IMG/VR virus record: IMGVR_UViG_3300037325_000237
Coordinates: 1 to 37,104 of that record
Source of the DNA: a virus
Length of the DNA: 37,104 nucleotides
Strand: one strand, 5' to 3'
Positions 1-6,633 of the stretch are shown here, piece after piece. Below the pieces are notes generated by a model, which was given only the letters and a program-made list of their open reading frames with translations, was not told the DNA's origin and searched no databases. The position numbers were made by a program, and so were the translations under genes. The first letter of the stretch is position 1. The number at the start of each line of letters is the position of its first letter.

Positions 1-48
1 AATAGGTCTTTTCCAGTGACACGCGGGGTGCTAGTGGAAATCGAGTAG

Positions 49-124
49 GCCGCACTAGCTCAGTCGGTAGAGCACATCATTCGTAATGATGGGGTCGGGG
101 GTTCGAATCCCTCGTGCGGCACCA
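49..124 (+). tRNA. tRNA-Thr (anticodon CGT)
   Basis: The sequence folds as a full 76-nt tRNA with encoded CCA. The acceptor stem is GCCGCAC (49-55) with GTGCGGC (114-120), the discriminator base is A121 and CCA is 122-124. The anticodon stem is CATCA with TGATG around the loop TTCGTAA, giving anticodon CGT, which reads the threonine codon ACG. The T arm has the loop TTCGAAT. The last 15 nt belong to the repeat shared with the right prophage end, so the phage supplies the 3' end of the gene and the tRNA stays intact after integration. Confidence 0.97.
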
Positions 125-127
125 AAA
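110..127. repeat. Left attachment core (attL)
   Basis: The 18 bases CCTCGTGCGGCACCAAAA cover the 3' side of the tRNA T-stem, the acceptor stem, CCA and three further A residues. The same 18 bases occur at 36979-36996. The bases differ on both sides (C against T before, A against T after), so this is the full extent of identity. Use of a tRNA 3' end is typical of tyrosine-recombinase phages. Confidence 0.93.
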
Positions 128-463
128 ACTCCTACAATTCCCTTTATTTTACTGATCGCGGTCTTCGAGGTCCGTTTTCTGTCCCTCACTTTGTCCCACA
201 CATGGTTCGCGGTAGGCAGAGCTGAACTCGAAAATGCGCTCAAGGCTGATATGGTCTGCGGTTCTATAATGCCGAGCATTTTTTAAAAGTCACTCGGATC
301 GTTTCTGTTGGTTTGAGGTTTCGACTGATCCGTCGATGCGACTGTTTGTGGCTAACTCCTATGGGTGGACTCCTGCCCCGATTCGAAGCTAAAAGGCGAA
401 AACAACGTCTGACGTTAAGTCGGTTATTGACCTATTGATGGTTGTCGCTTAGATGGAGTCAAC
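128..463. other. Left phage arm and leader without a convincing gene
   Basis: This stretch between the tRNA and the toxin gene carries no believable protein gene. It contains the two arm-type repeats (181-200) and a perfect inverted repeat AACGTC-T-GACGTT at 404-416, which sits about 50 bp upstream of the toxin start. That palindrome could be an operator for the antitoxin HTH, a common arrangement in toxin-antitoxin operons. A TATAAT hexamer at 265-270 has no good -35 partner. No convincing promoter could be fixed. Confidence 0.5.
181..200 (+). repeat. Putative integrase arm sites, left side
   Basis: GTCCCTCA at 181-188 and the one-mismatch copy GTCCCACA at 193-200 are spaced by 12 bp, close to one helical turn. 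The same octamer occurs three times at 36828-36858 near the other prophage end. Paired short direct repeats on both sides of the core are what lambda-like and P4-like integrases use as arm-type binding sites. The assignment is inferred from spacing and placement. Confidence 0.6.
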
Positions 464-760
464 ATGGAAGTGAAGTTCGCAAGCGACGATCTGGCGCGGA
501 TATGCACAGATGAAGCTCATAAACTCGGCTTGCCAGTTTCGGTAATAAAAGCAGCGCGAAAAACGTTGCTAAAACTCGAGGCTGCGACGTTCGAGAGCGA
601 CCTCTTCTGCCTGGGGGGGCTGGATTATAAAATCCGGAAGGGAAGCGACGATGACACAAGGCAAGTTCGAGTGAACAAGCAATACAGAATTTTCTTCACG
701 GTTTCTGGCGAAGGCTCCAGTGCTGTAGCAACTGTTACCTATATTGGCGACCCACACTAA
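464..760 (+). CDS. higB: HigB/RelE-like toxin
   Basis: A 98-aa protein with the size and pattern of the HigB branch of RelE/ParE toxins, ribosome-dependent mRNA interferases. Residues 49-80 carry the usual core: a Gly-Gly-Leu turn, then a basic strand around Arg67, Arg69 and Arg75 leading into a hydrophobic strand (RIFFTV). These correspond to the conserved QxSIRVNxQYRI-type region of the family. A GGAGT ribosome site lies 5 bases before ATG. The antitoxin gene follows after 12 bp, and toxin-first order is the hallmark of HigBA systems. The toxin would arrest translation if the antitoxin is lost, which could stabilise the prophage or respond to other phages. Confidence 0.85.
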   Translation: MEVKFASDDLARICTDEAHKLGLPVSVIKAARKTLLKLEAATFESDLFCLGGLDYKIRKGSDDDTRQVRVNKQYRIFFTVSGEGSSAVATVTYIGDPH

Positions 761-772
761 GGAGGGCACTTA

Positions 773-1927
773 ATGAGCATCGCATCAATGTTAAATGAGA
801 TCCCTCATCCGGGAGAATTCATTCGTGATGAACTGGAGGCCCGTGGGTGGGCCCAGCGTGATCTTGCTTACATTTTAGGGGTAAAGGAGCAGGCGATTAA
901 CCCTATTATGTCGGGCAAGCGTGGCGTCAGTCCCGATATGGCTCAATCATTATCGAAGGCTTTTGGAATATCCGCAGAGTATTTCCTAAATCTTCAAAAG
1001 GCGTATGAGCTTTCGACTGCACGGGAAGCCGATCCTGCAATCGAGCGGCGAGCTAAGTTACAAGCCAAGTACCCGATCCGTGAAATGATCAAGCGGACAT
1101 GGTTTGAGGACACGTTCGATATATCGCTGCTGGAAGCCCAAGTTATGAGGTTTTTCGGTACAAACTCTCTCGAGCAGGTTCCTGGGCTGGCGCATAATGC
1201 AAGGAAGGGCAGCGACTATTCTGAGACAACGTGTCTTCAATGGGCGTGGTTGTATCGGGTCAAGCAGGTCGCGGAAGAAGTGGTGGTCCCGGCTTATTCT
1301 GAGAAGAAGATGCGGGAGGCCTTAGTTGATCTGGAGCGTTATCTAGCTGACCCAGAGGAGATTCGACATATTCCTCGGTTACTCGCTGAAGCAGGTGTGC
1401 GATTTGTCGTTGTAGAGACCCTACCCAAAGCAAATATAGACGGAGTTTGTTTCTGGTTGGATGGGAAGTTCCCTGTAATTGGAATGACTTGCAGACACGA
1501 TAGGATCGACAACTTTTGGTTCGTTTTGCGGCACGAGATTGAGCATCTTTTAAATAAGGATGGTCAGAAGGATCACTTAACGTCTGCGAGAGTAGATGTT
1601 GATCTTGATCCTGAAGCTTTGGATCTACCTGAAGAGGAAATGATTGCCAATCGGAGTGCATCTCAATTTTGTGCAGACCAAGAAGCGTTAGATTCATTTT
1701 TGATCCGCAAGTACCCTTATATGGCTGAGAAAGATACTCTCGGCTTGGCGCGGCGGCTCCAGAGGCATCCCGGTATTATCGTTGGTCAGCTGCAATACAA
1801 GATGTCGACTCAGTACAACGTCAACAAGTATAATTGGCTCACTAGGCACAAAATTAAAATTCGCCAATTTCTTCATGGATCAGCGGTTATGGACGGTTGG
1901 GGCGACCCCGTTCCTATAAATCTTTAA
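773..1927 (+). CDS. higA: HigA-like antitoxin fused to ImmA/IrrE metalloprotease domain
   Basis: A 384-aa two-domain protein. Residues 10-75 are an XRE-type helix-turn-helix with the HigA signature (PHPGEFIRDEL, then QRDLAYILGVKEQAINPIMSGKR). Residues about 200-330 form an ImmA/IrrE-type zinc peptidase: HEIEH at 254-258 matches HExxH, and the EExxxAN stretch near residue 288 fits the third metal ligand. Ordinary HigA antitoxins are about 100 aa, so this is a long fused form. It probably neutralises the upstream toxin and represses the operon through the HTH; the peptidase may trigger turnover of a regulator under stress, as ImmA does. GGAGG lies just before the ATG. The next gene follows after 10 bp. 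Confidence 0.87.
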   Translation: MSIASMLNEIPHPGEFIRDELEARGWAQRDLAYILGVKEQAINPIMSGKRGVSPDMAQSLSKAFGISAEYFLNLQKAYELSTAREADPAIERRAKLQAKYPIREMIKRTWFEDTFDISLLEAQVMRFFGTNSLEQVPGLAHNARKGSDYSETTCLQWAWLYRVKQVAEEVVVPAYSEKKMREALVDLERYLADPEEIRHIPRLLAEAGVRFVVVETLPKANIDGVCFWLDGKFPVIGMTCRHDRIDNFWFVLRHEIEHLLNKDGQKDHLTSARVDVDLDPEALDLPEEEMIANRSASQFCADQEALDSFLIRKYPYMAEKDTLGLARRLQRHPGIIVGQLQYKMSTQYNVNKYNWLTRHKIKIRQFLHGSAVMDGWGDPVPINL

Positions 1928-1937
1928 GGAGAGCGAC

Positions 1938-2408
1938 ATGGCGAACTATAAAGAGCAATTGCAAAAAATTTGGCATGAATACGAAGCTGAACATGGGGCT
2001 GTACCTGCTACTGCGCGGGAGGCTGTTGCTTGGGGTGTAACTAAGGGTATGATCGATATTCCCGAAGTTGATCCTTTGGATAAGCTGGCCAGCGACATGT
2101 CCACGGCGCTTCGCGAAGAATACGCAAAGGACAAGAGCGGAAGGCGGTATCGGGTCAATCACGCAGTTCGTGTTACCAAGGGAGGTGTCCAATACACCTT
2201 CTGGGCAATTATGAAGGATGCGCCGCGAGAGCATATGCAAAAAGCATTTATTCAACGACGGGAGCAGATTGTTGGTGATTGCGTGCAGCTAGACACGGAT
2301 GTAGCCGCTTACAATTCCTTTCACGAGGATCAGAAGCCGATCCAAATGCTTTTTGACTTTAGGGATGATTTGATTGAACGCAACCTCGGCGATGAGCGTG
2401 CGGCTTAG
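1938..2408 (+). CDS. Conserved third gene of the HigBA-ImmA cluster
   Basis: A 156-aa acidic/basic mixed, soluble protein with no membrane segment. It begins with a helical segment rich in Lys/Glu, has a central YRVNHAVRV strand pair, and ends in a conserved-looking block containing RREQIVGDC and FDFRDD. I recognise the overall pattern as a conserved hypothetical family that I have seen downstream of HigA/ImmA-type genes, but no activity is known to me. It has a good AAGGAGAG ribosome site and starts 10 bp after the antitoxin gene, so it is almost certainly in the same operon. It could be an accessory or third component of the toxin-antitoxin unit, or an independent defence effector. Confidence 0.7.
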   Translation: MANYKEQLQKIWHEYEAEHGAVPATAREAVAWGVTKGMIDIPEVDPLDKLASDMSTALREEYAKDKSGRRYRVNHAVRVTKGGVQYTFWAIMKDAPREHMQKAFIQRREQIVGDCVQLDTDVAAYNSFHEDQKPIQMLFDFRDDLIERNLGDERAA

Positions 2409-2413
2409 GATTC

Positions 2414-2665
2414 TTGACCGATCTCACGGCAATTCCTGACCACACAATCTGGCTTGAGTTTACGTGCAATCGTGTAGTGCCGGTGCCTGTGTCTGGCGCA
2501 CCGGCCGGTTGTCTTACGGTGGACGATTTGCGCCACGTGGCTCGATGCTCGAAGTGCAACGCCAAGGTAAAGGCAGGAGGGTATGGGGTACGGATCGCCT
2601 GGTCATTGGCTGGTCATCGAGATGATTTAGTTGCAAACGTAGAGGCAAGCGATCAGTCGCGATAG
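2414..2665 (+). CDS. Small Cys-containing (zinc-ribbon-like) protein
   Basis: An 83-aa reading frame that begins with TTG five bases after the preceding stop. It contains a CSKC pair (residues 41-44) and two earlier cysteines, and a pattern of hydrophobic strand, DDLRHVARC and a Gly-rich turn, which resembles small alphaproteobacterial zinc-ribbon proteins. The TTG start lacks a strong ribosome site, so translation may be coupled to the upstream gene. Its 3' end overlaps the 3' end of the convergent nuclease gene by 13 bp. Function unknown. Confidence 0.5.
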   Translation: MTDLTAIPDHTIWLEFTCNRVVPVPVSGAPAGCLTVDDLRHVARCSKCNAKVKAGGYGVRIAWSLAGHRDDLVANVEASDQSR

Positions 2666-3441
2666 TTCCTTATCGCGTCCTGGTTGAGTTTTTTCGCAGG
2701 GACAAGGCGATAGTGCCGCTCCTCAACGACCTTAATCTCGTCGTCCTGTAGGGTGAGCTCAAACAGAGCAATAATCTCATCATCCATGAACTGCGCGGCG
2801 ATAGCACGGCATCGCATTCCAGGGAACTTGTCTTCAACAAAGCGGATATCTTGGGAGATTTGGACGATACCAATCTGATCCTTTCCACCTTTGGCCTGAA
2901 CGGGAATGACGTAATGGCAGCCCCTTTTGTCAAGCCCGACATAAAGCTCGTCGATCTCGATTTGGCCAATGCCTTTCACAGTCGTGCGTAAGTGGTTCTG
3001 TAGACTGTAAGTCGTTAGACCAAGGAAAGTGTCGATCAGCCTATTATACCTGACGATAGCGAGAAGAGCTTGCTCATCATCCAACGCATACGCGCGGATC
3101 AATTCTGGGGTCGCATCCGGGATGTCGATCCTCACAAGGTCCTCACGAGGCAGGACACGATTGAATTTGACAAGACGAAACCTGTAAACGGCCGTCCCGG
3201 CAAGCTCGATTACCCACTCCATACCTTCAGGCTGAGTCTTGATAATAACCTCTGGTAAGGCGACCCTAAACCGATACGAGTAAAGCACATCTCCCAAGTT
3301 CTTCGGTAATTTGATGTTTAGCGCTACGGCAGCGGCTTCAATATCCGTACGCGCAAATGCGAGTTCGGTTTCCCCGTCTCTGTAACGATCAAGGAAGATC
3401 TTCTGGATAAGAGCGCCATACCGATTGGGGATTTTAGCCAT
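2653..3441 (-). CDS. Predicted type II restriction endonuclease, PD-(D/E)xK-like
   Basis: A 262-aa protein from the ATG at 3441, chosen because it overlaps the methyltransferase stop (ATGGCTAA), which favours translational coupling; a longer frame to 3516 would lie inside the methyltransferase gene. Residues 162-184 have EIDE, an intervening strand and VQAK, which fits a PD-(D/E)xK nuclease core in which Gln replaces the usual acidic residue before the Lys. The remainder is alpha/beta without transmembrane segments. The position directly behind a cytosine-5 methyltransferase on the same strand makes it the cognate restriction enzyme. Recognition sequence unknown. A role as another type of nuclease partner cannot be excluded. 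Confidence 0.72.
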   Translation of the reverse strand: MAKIPNRYGALIQKIFLDRYRDGETELAFARTDIEAAAVALNIKLPKNLGDVLYSYRFRVALPEVIIKTQPEGMEWVIELAGTAVYRFRLVKFNRVLPREDLVRIDIPDATPELIRAYALDDEQALLAIVRYNRLIDTFLGLTTYSLQNHLRTTVKGIGQIEIDELYVGLDKRGCHYVIPVQAKGGKDQIGIVQISQDIRFVEDKFPGMRCRAIAAQFMDDEIIALFELTLQDDEIKVVEERHYRLVPAKKLNQDAIRNYRD

Positions 3442-4765
3442 GAGCGACCATCGCAGCGTTGAGTTCTTCTTCGATTTCTTCTTGTTTCCGTTTTGTCGCC
3501 CCACTCTTCCGATCACGTCTGCTCGGTGGGGTCTGCACCCCGAAATGCCTCGACGCCTGGGAGAGGTCGAGCTTCAAAAGTCTGGCGTCGCCGAGAGTGA
3601 TAGTTTTGTTTGGTCTCGATGGCGAAACACCAAGAGCTTCAATAATTTTGGCAGCGATCACCCTAGCCAAAGGCGGAGGAACGGCATTCCCAATCTGTCG
3701 TGCTCCATGCCATTTTGTAGCATTAAGCCTGAACCAATCGGGGAAGCCGTGCAGCCTTGCCATTTCGCGCACGGTTATACAGCGGGCATAGCGATAGTGG
3801 ATAGGACGCGGGCTGGTGAATGCCCCCCTGGCCCCATCTGTTCCTGCCCGAAGCGTATTCGAGACGCCGCCGCTCGGAAGCCTGAAAAAGCGGCTTATTG
3901 GCTCAACGGTTCCTTCCTCCGTTTGATGAAACCGCCTTCTCGAAATTTCAGTGTGTACTGTTCGAGCGCTAGAAGTGAGTACACTGGGTTCCCACTCCCG
4001 CACATATCCAAAATGCCATGCATCGTTCTTAAGGCAACGTAGCTCAGTTGCATACTCAGATGGATCGCCAAACCGGGCTGTTTTGACAGCATCATTTGCG
4101 CTGAGAGTCTCGAAGGTATCTGCGTCAGGGAGGTCGCCGATCGCATCGGCACACGATGGTCCAAAATCTAATTCCGGGTAAAGCTTTGGTCTTCCTGAGA
4201 TGTTTGTTTTTGGCGCTGGATAGTCGGGAAGCACATTGCCCTTTTTCACACCCATCAGAATGAAGCGCTCACGCGATTGCGGAGTGCCAAAGTGAGCCGC
4301 ATTGAGTACTTTCCAGGGCAAGCGGCATTCGTACCCTGCCTGATCGAATGCTTTTACCAATTCTTTTAAGAATGCTTGGTGTTTTCCAACGGTAAGTCCT
4401 TTGACGTTTTCAAAGACGAAACTCTCAGCATCTAGCTCCCGCACAAGTCGAACAAAATCCAGAACGAGTTTGTTACGCGGATCGTCGAGCACGCGATGGC
4501 CGATCAGTGAAAATCCTTGGCAAGGCGCTCCACCGAAGACGCAATCAATTTTACTGTCGATTAAGCCTGCGCGCTTTCTGATTTCACTGCCTGAGAGGTC
4601 CGCTACCGACGCGGGAATCACAGTCGCGTCAGGGAAATTGAATTCGTGAACAGCGCAATGTACGGGGTCGATCTCAACAGCGGCTTTCACATCGAAGCCT
4701 GCCTGTTCGAAGCCGAGGCTCAAGCCTCCTGCACCTGCAAATAGGTCGATGCCGATTGGTCTCAT
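3434..4765 (-). CDS. DNA (cytosine-5)-methyltransferase of a type II R-M system
   Basis: A 443-aa enzyme that transfers a methyl group from SAM to C5 of cytosine. The classic motifs appear in order: FAGAGG at 9-14 (SAM binding), PCQGFS at 81-86 with catalytic Cys82, ENV at 119-121, QSRER at 163-167 and GNAVPP at 359-364. The target-recognition region lies between about 180 and 320. The C-terminal 65 residues are a basic/acidic extension beyond the usual end. The nuclease gene overlaps its stop by 8 bp. An inverted repeat over the presumed -10 suggests self-regulation. Its job is to protect host and prophage DNA against the partner nuclease. Confidence 0.93.
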   Translation of the reverse strand: MRPIGIDLFAGAGGLSLGFEQAGFDVKAAVEIDPVHCAVHEFNFPDATVIPASVADLSGSEIRKRAGLIDSKIDCVFGGAPCQGFSLIGHRVLDDPRNKLVLDFVRLVRELDAESFVFENVKGLTVGKHQAFLKELVKAFDQAGYECRLPWKVLNAAHFGTPQSRERFILMGVKKGNVLPDYPAPKTNISGRPKLYPELDFGPSCADAIGDLPDADTFETLSANDAVKTARFGDPSEYATELRCLKNDAWHFGYVREWEPSVLTSSARTVHTEISRRRFHQTEEGTVEPISRFFRLPSGGVSNTLRAGTDGARGAFTSPRPIHYRYARCITVREMARLHGFPDWFRLNATKWHGARQIGNAVPPPLARVIAAKIIEALGVSPSRPNKTITLGDARLLKLDLSQASRHFGVQTPPSRRDRKSGATKRKQEEIEEELNAAMVAHG

Positions 4766-4780
4766 GTTGTGTCCCCGTTC

Positions 4781-4798
4781 ATACTGTTTCTTCAGTAT
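4781..4798. promoter_or_regulatory. Inverted repeat over the methyltransferase promoter
   Basis: ATACTG (4781-4786) and CAGTAT (4793-4798) form a perfect 6-bp inverted repeat with the spacer TTTCTT. Read on -, it contains TATACT, a good -10 box, about 30 bp upstream of the methyltransferase ATG at 4765. A palindrome overlying a -10 is a likely operator. No separate controller gene is visible, so the methyltransferase itself is the obvious candidate regulator, as known for some cytosine-5 enzymes. Confidence 0.5.
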
Positions 4799-4799
4799 A

Positions 4800-5079
4800 G
4801 GTGAAAAATGTACATGTGTCGATCGTGGAAGCCGACATCAAGAATTAGCTGAAAACTACTCCAGTGCTGGCCTTACAGCCATAGGAGGCGACGCGCCTTC
4901 GCGGTTTTGTGCGCTGACCTATCCTTCAGAAGCCTCAACGGAAGTGAAAGCTGTTCTGCGTTCGGGTGCTGTCGCTTGTTTGAACCGAAAAAGATGTCAA
5001 AACGAGCTCACTGTGGTTGCTGTGCTCTATCCGGTATGCTGTCTGAATTGCAAGAAGTGTAGCATGAGGATGGATAGGG
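4800..5079. other. Intergenic stretch without a convincing gene
   Basis: The 280 bases between the restriction-modification promoter and the first small leftward gene show no reading frame with a ribosome site and protein-like composition. Open frames on both strands are rich in Cys, Ser and Arg and look accidental. It marks the junction between the lower-GC cargo block and phage early DNA. Confidence 0.45.
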
Positions 5080-5271
5080 TCACGCTGGGCTATTGCTCCA
5101 ATGGGATTGCATCTTGTCGAGCCTCTCCTGCGCCTCGGCCGTGATTGCGGCGAGCGCATCGGCCGGTGAGGCTGTCTGTCCGGCTGCGCGCTGGGCGGCG
5201 GCCAGCAGCGTTGCTTGTCTGGCCATTGTGTTCGCGAGGGCCGTGGTCCTATCCGCTACTGATCTGATCAT
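5080..5271 (-). CDS. Small phage protein, unknown function
   Basis: A 63-aa, Ala-rich, probably helical protein with no Cys and no membrane segment. Its ATG is separated from the stop of the upstream gene by a single base, so it appears to be the last gene of the leftward early operon. Tight packing is the main evidence that it is real. I do not recognise it. Confidence 0.5.
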   Translation of the reverse strand: MIRSVADRTTALANTMARQATLLAAAQRAAGQTASPADALAAITAEAQERLDKMQSHWSNSPA

Positions 5272-5272
5272 G

Positions 5273-5515
5273 TCAGTGGTTGGGAGAGGCTGGTATGCGG
5301 CAAATGAGGCGGACCGAGCGGGTGTAGATCGCGTTGGCGAATTCTTCGACTGTGGCTATCAAGCCTTCTTCATTCATAGCGGCTGCGATCGACTCGGCGT
5401 AGGCTGCGACAACCATGGCAATCGCGGCAACGCCTCCGCATGTGCAGACCTTGTGGAGTTCATTGATCGCGCGCTGGGCGGCTTCGGTGATCTGGTCATC
5501 GGTGGAGTGGCTCAT
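5273..5515 (-). CDS. Small phage protein, unknown function
   Basis: An 80-aa protein with a CTCGG turn and an Ala/Val-rich hydrophobic stretch around residues 27-45 that is interrupted by a Tyr-Ala-Glu sequence, so it is more likely a buried helix than a membrane span. Its ATG overlaps the stop of the upstream gene (ATGA). No family recognised. Candidate early host-interaction or counter-defence protein by position only. Confidence 0.55.
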   Translation of the reverse strand: MSHSTDDQITEAAQRAINELHKVCTCGGVAAIAMVVAAYAESIAAAMNEEGLIATVEEFANAIYTRSVRLICRIPASPNH

Positions 5516-5640
5516 TGGCTTGACTCGATCGTGGTTTGAGATTGGTCGGGTCCGGTCGCCATACCAAAGGCTGGCGCTCCGATGGCTGCGGCGAGCAGCG
5601 TGATCCGTGCTGCGGTCAGAAACACATCGATTGGGTTCAT
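5512..5640 (-). CDS. 42-aa small membrane protein candidate
   Basis: A very short frame that joins its neighbours perfectly: its ATG overlaps the stop of the excisionase-like gene (ATGA) and its own TGA overlaps the ATG of the next gene. Residues 6-28 are continuously hydrophobic or small (VFLTAARITLLAAAIGAPAF), which could span the membrane once, followed by a polar Gln/Thr/Ser tail. The double overlap is the strongest argument that it is translated. Function unknown. Confidence 0.55.
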   Translation of the reverse strand: MNPIDVFLTAARITLLAAAIGAPAFGMATGPDQSQTTIESSQ

Positions 5641-5816
5641 GTCGCCTGCTTCCCGCTCTCGATTAGCGCCTCGAGCTCTGAAACCTTCAGCAAGGTGGTG
5701 CGCCCAAATTTCCGGATCACAAGCTTTCCGGCATTGATCGCGCGGTATGCGCTGGACCGGCTGATGCCGTAGGTATCCTTCACCTCGGCCATTGGGATGT
5801 ACTGGCGGTCTGCCAT
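5637..5816 (-). CDS. AlpA/excisionase-like DNA-binding protein
   Basis: A 59-aa protein with a winged helix-turn-helix of the MerR/AlpA/Xis type: residues 8-30 (MAEVKDTYGISRSSAYRAINAGK) followed by a wing (RKFGRTTLLKV) and a helix (SELEALIESGKQ). The start at 5816 is chosen for its AAGGAG ribosome site nine bases upstream; the frame stays open to 5936 but lacks a site there. Such proteins direct integrase towards excision or activate integrase transcription. It is the only excisionase candidate in the prophage although it lies far from the integrase gene. Confidence 0.72.
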   Translation of the reverse strand: MADRQYIPMAEVKDTYGISRSSAYRAINAGKLVIRKFGRTTLLKVSELEALIESGKQAT

Positions 5817-5975
5817 ATCGTTCGGCTCCTTTGTTGCCTTCGCCCGATCGTGTTCAGTGCTGTTTCTCAAAAAGCCCCCAACGACTGCGCAGCGCGGTCG
5901 CCGGGGTAAGTTGAGGCAGACGATCGGGACAGGCATCTCGATCGTCGCAGGCTCCCCTCTCGGGGATTTTGGGGT
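5817..5975. other. Short intergenic region with a hairpin
   Basis: This gap splits the leftward operon. On + it contains TCCCC (5953-5957), loop TCTC, GGGGA (5962-5966) and TTTT (5967-5970), a compact hairpin followed by four T. It would work only weakly as a terminator, and in the + direction, where no gene needs one. It may instead fold in the leftward transcript. No convincing gene is seen here. Confidence 0.35.
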
Positions 5976-6158
5976 CTATCCTTCGGTCTGCGGCCGCAGC
6001 GCTTTGTGGCGCTCGGCTTGCCAGTCCCACAAGGGTGGACGGTTTTGGTTCGGCAACTGCAGCCATTGCTCAACCTCTGCCGGGTTGATCGTCTCGCCTG
6101 GTGCGGCCGTGATGGTGGCGCGGAGGGTCTGACACATTTCGCAGCTGCAATCGGTCAT
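5976..6158 (-). CDS. Small phage protein with CxxC-like start
   Basis: A 60-aa protein whose N-terminus has cysteines at residues 4, 6 and 9 (CSCEMC), suggesting metal binding. The middle is rich in Gln, Pro and Trp (VEQWLQLPNQ). Its ATG overlaps the upstream stop (ATGA), tying it to the leftward operon. Not recognised. Confidence 0.5.
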   Translation of the reverse strand: MTDCSCEMCQTLRATITAAPGETINPAEVEQWLQLPNQNRPPLWDWQAERHKALRPQTEG

Positions 6159-6439
6159 CCTGCTGCCACAGCTTCGTTGTGGGCATTGAGCGTGTTGCGC
6201 GCGGCCTTTAGCCAGTTCTTGGCCAGCTCGTCGATCTTGTCCGACATCGCAAAAATGCCATGCAGCTGGATTGACTTAATGAGGGGGTCGTAGGTGGCGG
6301 GGTCAGCGGCCGGCAAATCCCAAGTTCCGCCTGTCTCGACTACGCGGGTCTCAATGTGGGCGAGGCGGCTGCCTGGGCGGATCAGCTCGAGCGTCGCGAT
6401 CTCGGCTGCGATGCTCGCGATCTGGTCGTTTGCGCTCAT
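6155..6439 (-). CDS. Small phage protein, unknown function
   Basis: A 94-aa acidic protein with a helical first quarter (ASIAAEIATLELIRPG) and a helical C-terminal quarter (KIDELAKNWLKAARNTLN). No Cys and no membrane segment. It overlaps both neighbours by ATGA, which supports the chosen start. It resembles an oligomerising helical protein but I cannot name a family. Confidence 0.6.
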   Translation of the reverse strand: MSANDQIASIAAEIATLELIRPGSRLAHIETRVVETGGTWDLPAADPATYDPLIKSIQLHGIFAMSDKIDELAKNWLKAARNTLNAHNEAVAAG

Positions 6440-6633
6440 GGCTGGAAGCCTTCGAAGGGCATGGCGTTGAGGCGGCTTTGGCAGACTGCCTGGCCTCGGC
6501 CGGCCTTAAGAATGGCCCAGGCTGCGAGGCGCAGCTCGCGGGTCATGTATCCGGCCAGAGGATCGGTAACGAGCGCGCGGGCCTCGCTGGCTATGCGGCT
6601 GGTTGTGTCTCTGGGTGTGCCTTGATGTTGCAT
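6436..6633 (-). CDS. First gene of the leftward early operon, unknown function
   Basis: A 65-aa protein preceded by a GAGAGG ribosome site eight bases before the ATG. It lies about 17 bp downstream of the predicted transcript start of the operator-controlled leftward promoter. The composition is helical (IASEARALVTDPLAGYMTRELRLAAWAIL). No family recognised. As the first early gene under repressor control it would be made soon after infection or induction. Confidence 0.55.
   Translation of the reverse strand: MQHQGTPRDTTSRIASEARALVTDPLAGYMTRELRLAAWAILKAGRGQAVCQSRLNAMPFEGFQP

Noticed and set aside
86-286. 66-aa open frame on + running out of the tRNA gene
   Set aside because: It starts within the tRNA and crosses the attachment core; no ribosome site; typical false ORF at an integration site.
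427-455. Promoter TTGACC with TAGATG 17 bp later before the toxin gene
   Set aside because: Transcription would begin about at the start codon, after the ribosome site at 455-460, so the -10 is misplaced and a poor match.
4749-5144. 131-aa open frame on + after the methyltransferase promoter
   Set aside because: It uses TTG, starts inside the methyltransferase gene, and its sequence is Cys/Ser/Arg-rich without any domain pattern.
5953-5970. Rho-independent terminator on +
   Set aside because: The stem is only five pairs and the T-run four bases, and no + gene ends there.
5797-6132. Open frames on + opposite the leftward small genes
   Set aside because: The - strand has ATGA-linked genes and ribosome sites, while the + frames have neither.
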